Origin: CAYXDO01 sp964463485
GTDB taxonomy: Bacteria; Myxococcota; Kuafuiibacteriia; Kuafuiibacteriales; Kuafuiibacteriaceae
DNA: 23,411 nt
Assembly: GCA_964463485.1 (NCBI GenBank)
Contig: CAYXDO010000164.1
Coordinates: 1-23,411 of the forward strand
Direction of reading: 5' to 3'
The notes beneath the pieces were generated by a model. The model was given only the letters and a program-made list of their open reading frames with translations. It searched no databases and was not told the DNA's origin. This document shows, one piece after another, positions 17,368 to 23,411 of this stretch. Position 1 is the stretch's first letter. The number at the start of each line of letters is the position of its first letter. Both the position numbers and the translations under genes were made by a program.

Positions 17368-17622
17368 ATGAAGCAACTCGGATGGGTCGTCTGCACAGGT
17401 CTGTTGGTCTCTTCCTCAATCGCGAGCGCCCAGGCGGAGCCGCCGAGCCAAGTGAGCTCGCCCACGTCGGTCGTTGTCTTCCCGCCCGGCGAGATCGACG
17501 GGAACGTCAGCAAACCAGACATTCCCGTAGTGTTGGTGCGAGGAAAAGCGGAATCGAAGAACCTCATTCGTATGCGTTCAGACTTTCGGGCCGAGGTCCT
17601 TCGCTCGCCCTCCCGGCTCTGA
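17368..17622 (+). CDS. Small exported protein (84 aa), family unnamed
   Basis: The start at 17368 gives MKQLGWVVCTGLLVSSSIASAQAEP, a clear signal peptide with cleavage probably after ASAQA. The frame is open further upstream (from 17287), but that extension is charged and non-signal-like. The mature part is about 60 residues. After a Ser/Pro-rich start it reads VVVFPPGEIDGNVSKPDIPVVLVRG, then LIRMRSDFRAEVLRS. The pattern 'E-I-D/E-G-x-x-x-K/R-P ... R ... L-I-x-x-R-x-D-F' resembles, from memory, short secreted or linker segments seen in myxobacterial proteins near AgmX or gliding-type genes; I cannot name the family. It is the first gene of a plus-strand series, 39 bases ahead of the CNB-ATPase gene and separated from it by a stem-loop. 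A GTGAG lies close upstream; no strong ribosome site was seen. Confidence 0.6.
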   Translation: MKQLGWVVCTGLLVSSSIASAQAEPPSQVSSPTSVVVFPPGEIDGNVSKPDIPVVLVRGKAESKNLIRMRSDFRAEVLRSPSRL

Positions 17623-17623
17623 T

Positions 17624-17655
17624 CTAGCCCTTCCCCTCGACCGAGGGTAGGCTAG
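17624..17655 (+). promoter_or_regulatory. Stem-loop between the small exported protein gene and the ATPase start
   Basis: CTAGCC (17624-17629) pairs with GGCTAG (17650-17655). Inside, CCCTC (17634-17638) pairs with GAGGG (17643-17647) around a GACC tetraloop, leaving a small internal loop. The structure begins two bases after one stop codon and ends six bases before the next ATG. It therefore covers the purine-rich bases (GAGGG, AGG) that could serve as ribosome site for the ATPase. No T-run follows, so translational control or attenuation fits better than termination. Confidence 0.45.
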
Positions 17656-17661
17656 GCCTTC

Positions 17662-19970
17662 ATGGCTTGGAATCCTGGCTCCCGAGACGGAGGGTCCCCA
17701 GGAACCGAGGACCCCTCGGCAGGCGCGGCCGATCCAGCGGTTGCGGCCTACTTGCGGGCTCGGCGACGGGACGCGTCCGGCGAATACAACGCGACGCCGG
17801 GTGATCGACCGGCTCCGCGGGGTCGCGGAGCGAGCGCGATCGAAGCGCCCCCGCCCTCCGCGATGGAGCTCGGCATCGAGCTCTTCGAGTCTTCGCCGAA
17901 CGTCGCGGTGGAGCCTTCGGCTGCGCAGCCTCCCCGCGCCCCCGAGCCTCCCGCTGGGAGCACGGGCTCTACCACGCTCGATTTCTTGCGAACGACGGCG
18001 CTGTTCCGCGAGGTCGATGCGCAGGTGCTCACGCAGATCACGCCCCACTTCGTGGCCCAGCAGTTTCCTGCCGGCGCGCCCATCGTGAGAGCGGGGACGC
18101 CTGCCGACGGGTTGTGGTTGCTGGTTCAGGGGCGCGCGAAGGTGCTTCAAGTGAACGCCGCGACCGGGGAGTCGCAAATCGTCGACCGAATTCAGGCTGG
18201 GGAGCCCTTCGGCGAGGTCGGAGCGCTCCTTCGCGGAGCACACTCGCAGACGATCGAAGCCGAGCAACCTTCGATCACGCTGCGGCTCGAGCTTCAAATC
18301 CTCGAGTGGCTCCTCAAGTCGGTGCCCGCGGTCGGTCACGCTTGTGCCCGGCGGCTCGCGACCCGGGTCGTTCAGCTCGGGGTCTCGGGGTTGAGACCCG
18401 CGGCGAGCGCTGCTGCGCCCGAGACGCTCGCGAAGGACACGATCCCGTTCGTGACCGTTGCCGACTACTCCCCCAATGACTCGGTGCTTCGAATGGTGCC
18501 GCTTCGCATGGTGCAGCAATACCGCGTGCTGCCGCTCGCGTTGCGCGGACAGGCTCTCACGCTCGGCATGGTCAACCCCCGCGATCAGAACGCGATCGGA
18601 GAGCTTCGGAGAGTGTTGCAGTCGGTGGACGTTCGACCCGTGGCGATCGCGATGGACGACTTCGGCGCCGCCCTGATCCGCCACAAGCTCCAATCCACCA
18701 AGAGCCAGAAGGGCAACGCGACGATCTCACCCGACAGCCTGCTCTACGACATGGCCGACTCGGAGCGCGAAGCGGAGAAGGAAATTCGCGTCATCGGCGA
18801 CGAGGTCGTTCGCATGGTAGGCCGCATCATCGCGGGCGGCCTCGACCGCGACGCTTCTGACATTCACGTGGAGCCCGAAACCTCCGGCGTGAAAGTTCGC
18901 TACAGGGTCAAGGGCGCGCTCGTGGACTCCCGCGACACGATCCCGGTGTCGATGGCGAAGGGGATCGCGGCCCGCTTCAAGGTCTTGTCGGGGCTCGACA
19001 TCACCGAGCGACGCCTGCCGCAAGACGGCCGCATCGGCCTCACCGTCGGCAACCGCGAGGTCGATCTGCGCATCTCGACGATACCCACGAGCCGCGGAGA
19101 GAAGATCGTCCTGAGAGTATGCGAGGCCGCCTCGATGCTGCGGGCGCTCGAACATACGTTCTACGAGCCTACGACGCTGGAGCGCCTGCGCTCGGCGATT
19201 CAAAGCCCGGGCGGCGCGGTGATCATCGCGGGCGGGACCGGATCGGGGAAGACGGCGAGCCTCTACTCGCTGTTGAGCGAGCGCATGAAGACGCGACCCG
19301 ACTCCAACGTGATCATGGTCGAGGACCCGATCGAATATCGAATGCAGGGAGCCACTCAGGTCCAGGTGAATCCGACGGTAGGGCTCGGCATGCCGCAAGT
19401 GCTTCGGTCGATCGTTCGTCAGGATCCGGACGTGATCGCGGTCGGCGAGATTCGAGACGAAGAGACCGCGAAGCTCGCGCTCGAGGCCGCGATCACCGGG
19501 CACCTGATGTTGTCGTCGATTCACGGAAGCGACGCGTTCTCCGCGCTGCAACGCTTCGAGAGCATGGGCGCGACGAGATCGGCGGTCGCTCAAGGCATCC
19601 ACATGATCTTGGTCCAGAGATTGGTGCCGCGGTTATGTAGCTGCGCGAAGGTCGATCGCCCACCCCCGCTTCTGCTCGAAAGCCTTGCGCGCGCGGGACT
19701 CGTGCCGCCAACCGCGACCGACGTGTTGATCCCGCGCCCGGTAGGTTGTCAGCTCTGCGAAGAGACCGGTTACCAAGGACGCATCGCGGTCACCGAATTG
19801 CTCGAGATCAAAGACGATGTACGCACCGCGCTGCTCGGCGGTCTCGATCTGGGTCAGGTCGAGCGGATCGCGAGGGAGGCAGCCATCTTCCGGCCCTTCG
19901 GGGTGTGCGCCTCTTTCCTCATGAGCAAGCGAGGAATCAGCGGCGCGGACGCGCTGCTGGCGATCTCCTG

Positions 19971-19971
<1 letters not shown>
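17662..19971 (+). CDS. GspE/PilB-type secretion ATPase with N-terminal cyclic-nucleotide-binding-type domain
   Basis: Protein of 769 residues in the cytoplasm. Residues 1-100 are a low-complexity Pro/Ala/Ser linker. Residues 105-240 are a CNB-type domain (LFREVDAQVLTQITPHFVAQQF, WLLVQGRAKVL, FGEVGALL at 183-190). The phosphate cassette keeps Glu185, but His194 stands where the usual Arg lies. Residues 258-340 resemble the T2SSE N-terminal (MshEN/GspE N2-type) domain, without an RLG c-di-GMP motif. The AAA-type ATPase follows: SDIHVEP at 399-405, Walker A GGTGSGKT at 524-531 (usually GPTGSGKT), Asp box MVEDPIEYR, Walker B-like DPDVIAVGEIRDEET at 588-602, His box with H614 and H621. A zinc knuckle has C659/C661 and C696/C699 (CxC rather than the usual CPxC). 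It should power assembly of a pilus or secretion fibre, but no partner genes are in the window. Its TGA overlaps the ATG of the kinase gene. Confidence 0.9.
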
Positions 19972-22490
<2,519 letters not shown>

Positions 22491-22654
22491 GAAAGGTGCC
22501 CCGCGGTGCTTGCAGGACGGCGATCGAGCATCTCGGCGGTCGGACGCCTTGGTAAGGATCGAATGGAGATTGTGACTTCGCTATCCCATCCCACACTCAC
22601 GATCACGATCGCGACGCTGGCACTTCGGAGCGTCCGAGTTGCTCGATGGATCCG

Positions 22655-22683
22655 TTGACAGCGAGGACATACCTTAGTATGTC
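22655..22683 (+). promoter_or_regulatory. Promoter of the VapBC-type operon, probably giving a leaderless mRNA
   Basis: TTGACA (22655-22660) is a perfect -35 box. After 17 bases, TATGTC (22678-22683) is an acceptable -10. Transcription would begin 6-7 bases later, at or next to the antitoxin ATG at 22690. No Shine-Dalgarno precedes that ATG, which supports a leaderless transcript. Confidence 0.55.
22666..22683. promoter_or_regulatory. Perfect inverted repeat over the -10: likely VapB operator
   Basis: GACATAC (22666-22672) and GTATGTC (22677-22683) are exact reverse complements with a 4-base CTTA spacer. The right arm contains the proposed -10. VapB-type antitoxins bind such repeats and repress their own promoter, so this is a strong candidate for autoregulation. 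Confidence 0.6.
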
Positions 22684-22689
22684 GTTTGG

Positions 22690-22914
22690 ATGGGCGCTCT
22701 AAAAATTGCAATCTCTCTCCCCGAAGAGCTCGTTGCGGAGGTTCGCGGTGATGCCAGGAGCTCCGACACGACTGTCTCCGCGTGGATCGCCGACGCAGCC
22801 TCGAGAAAATTGCGCCGCAAATACGCCCGCGACGCACTCGCCGAGTTTGAAGCGAAGCACGGCTCGATTACCGAGTCTGAATTGGAGGAGGCGCGAAAGC
22901 GATGGCCGGCTTGA
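22690..22914 (+). CDS. VapB-type ribbon-helix-helix antitoxin
   Basis: Protein of 74 residues. The N-terminal strand KIAISLPEELVAEVRGDAR followed by TTVSAWIADAASRKL is a ribbon-helix-helix DNA-binding fold typical of CopG/VapB-like antitoxins. The charged C-terminal part (DALAEFEAKHGSITESELEEARKRW) is the usual toxin-binding tail. It should neutralise the PIN toxin encoded next and repress the operon through the inverted repeat just upstream. Its last 13 bases overlap the toxin gene. There is no Shine-Dalgarno; the promoter position suggests the mRNA begins at or near the ATG. Base composition around the start is less GC-rich than in the neighbouring genes, which fits acquisition by transfer. 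Confidence 0.88.
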   Translation: MGALKIAISLPEELVAEVRGDARSSDTTVSAWIADAASRKLRRKYARDALAEFEAKHGSITESELEEARKRWPA

Positions 22915-23282
22915 CCCTCGACAGCGGGGCGCTGATCGCCGCCGAGCGCGGCGACCGCTCGTTTTGGGCTCTGTGGAAGGAGGCCGAGTTGCGAGACTCC
23001 GAGGTAACCGTCCCATCGCCCGTGGTGGCTCAAAGTTTCCGTGGCCCTCGAAGCGCGGTCATTTCCAGAGTGCTCAGGTCCTGCGTCGTGGAACCGCTGA
23101 ACGACGAGCTAGCACGTCGCGTCGGTATAGTCTGCGGCGAGAGCCGAACGGCTGATATCGTCGACGCGGCTGTCGTGGTGAGTGCGTCCCAACGCGGGGA
23201 CGACATCCTGACTTCGGACCCAAACGACCTGGCTCACCTCATCGCTTTCGTCGAAGGGGCTGGCAGAATCCTCCGGGTTTGA
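22902..23282 (+). CDS. VapC-type PIN-domain ribonuclease toxin
   Basis: Protein of 126 residues, the usual PIN-toxin size. Metal-binding acids are visible at D7 (LTLDSGALIA), D85/D88 (TADIVDAAVV) and D106 (LTSDPNDL). E15 in AAERGDR and the VVAQSFRGPR segment are typical of this VapC group, in which the second acidic position reads Gln (Q44). It should cleave RNA when not bound by the antitoxin. The ATG lies inside the antitoxin gene (13-base overlap). GGAGGAGG at 22884-22891, about ten bases before the ATG, gives the toxin its own ribosome site, unlike the antitoxin. Nothing looks truncated, so the pair is probably functional. Confidence 0.9.
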   Translation: MAGLTLDSGALIAAERGDRSFWALWKEAELRDSEVTVPSPVVAQSFRGPRSAVISRVLRSCVVEPLNDELARRVGIVCGESRTADIVDAAVVVSASQRGDDILTSDPNDLAHLIAFVEGAGRILRV

Positions 23283-23316
23283 GAGTCGTCGCCTGATTCA
23301 GGCTTCGCTCTTCGTC

Positions 23317-23411
23317 ATGACCTCAGGAAGTAGAGAGAGGTGGACGATCCGGATTGAAATGGGCGCAGATCCGCCTGGCCATGAGTCTTGGAATGCTCAC
23401 GAAGATGTGCC
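23317..23411 (+). CDS. Possible start of a further gene, cut by the window edge
   Basis: An ATG at 23317 opens a frame that stays open for 31 codons to the end of the window (MTSGSRERWTIRIEMGA...). The amino-acid mix looks protein-like. It lies 34 bases after the toxin stop. There is no Shine-Dalgarno, and the opposite strand also has an open frame here that would end at about 23322. The call is tentative and no family is recognisable. Confidence 0.28.
   Translation, partial: MTSGSRERWTIRIEMGADPPGHESWNAHEDV

Noticed and set aside
19746..19970. 75-codon upstream extension of the kinase gene
   Set aside because: It overlaps the conserved 3' end of the ATPase and is Arg-rich; the ATG at 19971 directly precedes a good membrane anchor.
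22491..22654. Terminator or repeat between kinase and toxin-antitoxin genes
   Set aside because: Only a small 5-bp hairpin (TCGGA/TCCGA near 22625-22637) and a few CACGATC-like repeats are present; no U-run and no stem strong enough to name.

Overview
The window looks like a chromosome segment of a GC-rich myxobacterium-like bacterium (Myxococcota, probably class Polyangia). This is inferred from gene content: many secreted or lipid-anchored proteins, choice-of-anchor-D/vWA and Cys-rich lipoproteins, a C-terminal Cys-transmembrane-Arg sorting tail, an AgmX/PglI-type domain, a eukaryotic-type Ser/Thr kinase, and GC-rich codon use that leaves long antisense open frames. No rRNA, tRNA, CRISPR array, insertion sequence or gene-free stretch above about 300 bases was seen.

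Layout. (1) 128-3273, minus strand: a secreted propeller-like protein with a CTERM-like tail, followed by a YjbH-type outer-membrane protein. (2) 3395-5515, plus strand, divergent: a bi-domain oxidoreductase (zinc-less MDR plus Gfo/Idh/MocA) of the kind found in polysaccharide loci. (3) 17145-5616, minus strand: an envelope gene series. In transcription order it holds a large YVTN-propeller/di-haem cytochrome protein interrupted by Kelch repeats, a TPR lipoprotein, a choice-of-anchor-D/vWA lipoprotein, a Cys-rich lipoprotein abutting it, and an ECF-sigma-like protein fused through a membrane segment to an AgmX-type periplasmic domain. (4) 17368-22490, plus strand: a small exported protein, a GspE/PilB-type ATPase with an N-terminal cyclic-nucleotide-binding-type domain, and, overlapping its stop codon (TGATG), a membrane-anchored TPR Ser/Thr kinase. 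(5) 22655-23282, plus strand: a VapBC-type toxin-antitoxin pair with a recognisable promoter and operator. A possible gene start runs off the right edge.

The strongest candidates for something new are two signalling arrangements. One is the CNB-ATPase/TPR-kinase pair, which has no other secretion or pilus gene beside it; its CNB pocket lacks the usual phosphate-binding Arg. The other is the membrane-tethered sigma factor with an AgmX-like outer domain, lying behind two lipoprotein genes and preceded by a perfect palindrome with an alternative overlapping hairpin. Smaller signals are a stem-loop whose two + strand mismatches become G-U pairs on the minus-strand transcript, and an antitoxin gene that appears to be transcribed leaderless from a promoter whose -10 lies inside a perfect inverted repeat. 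All functional statements come from reading the sequence by eye; no database search was run.
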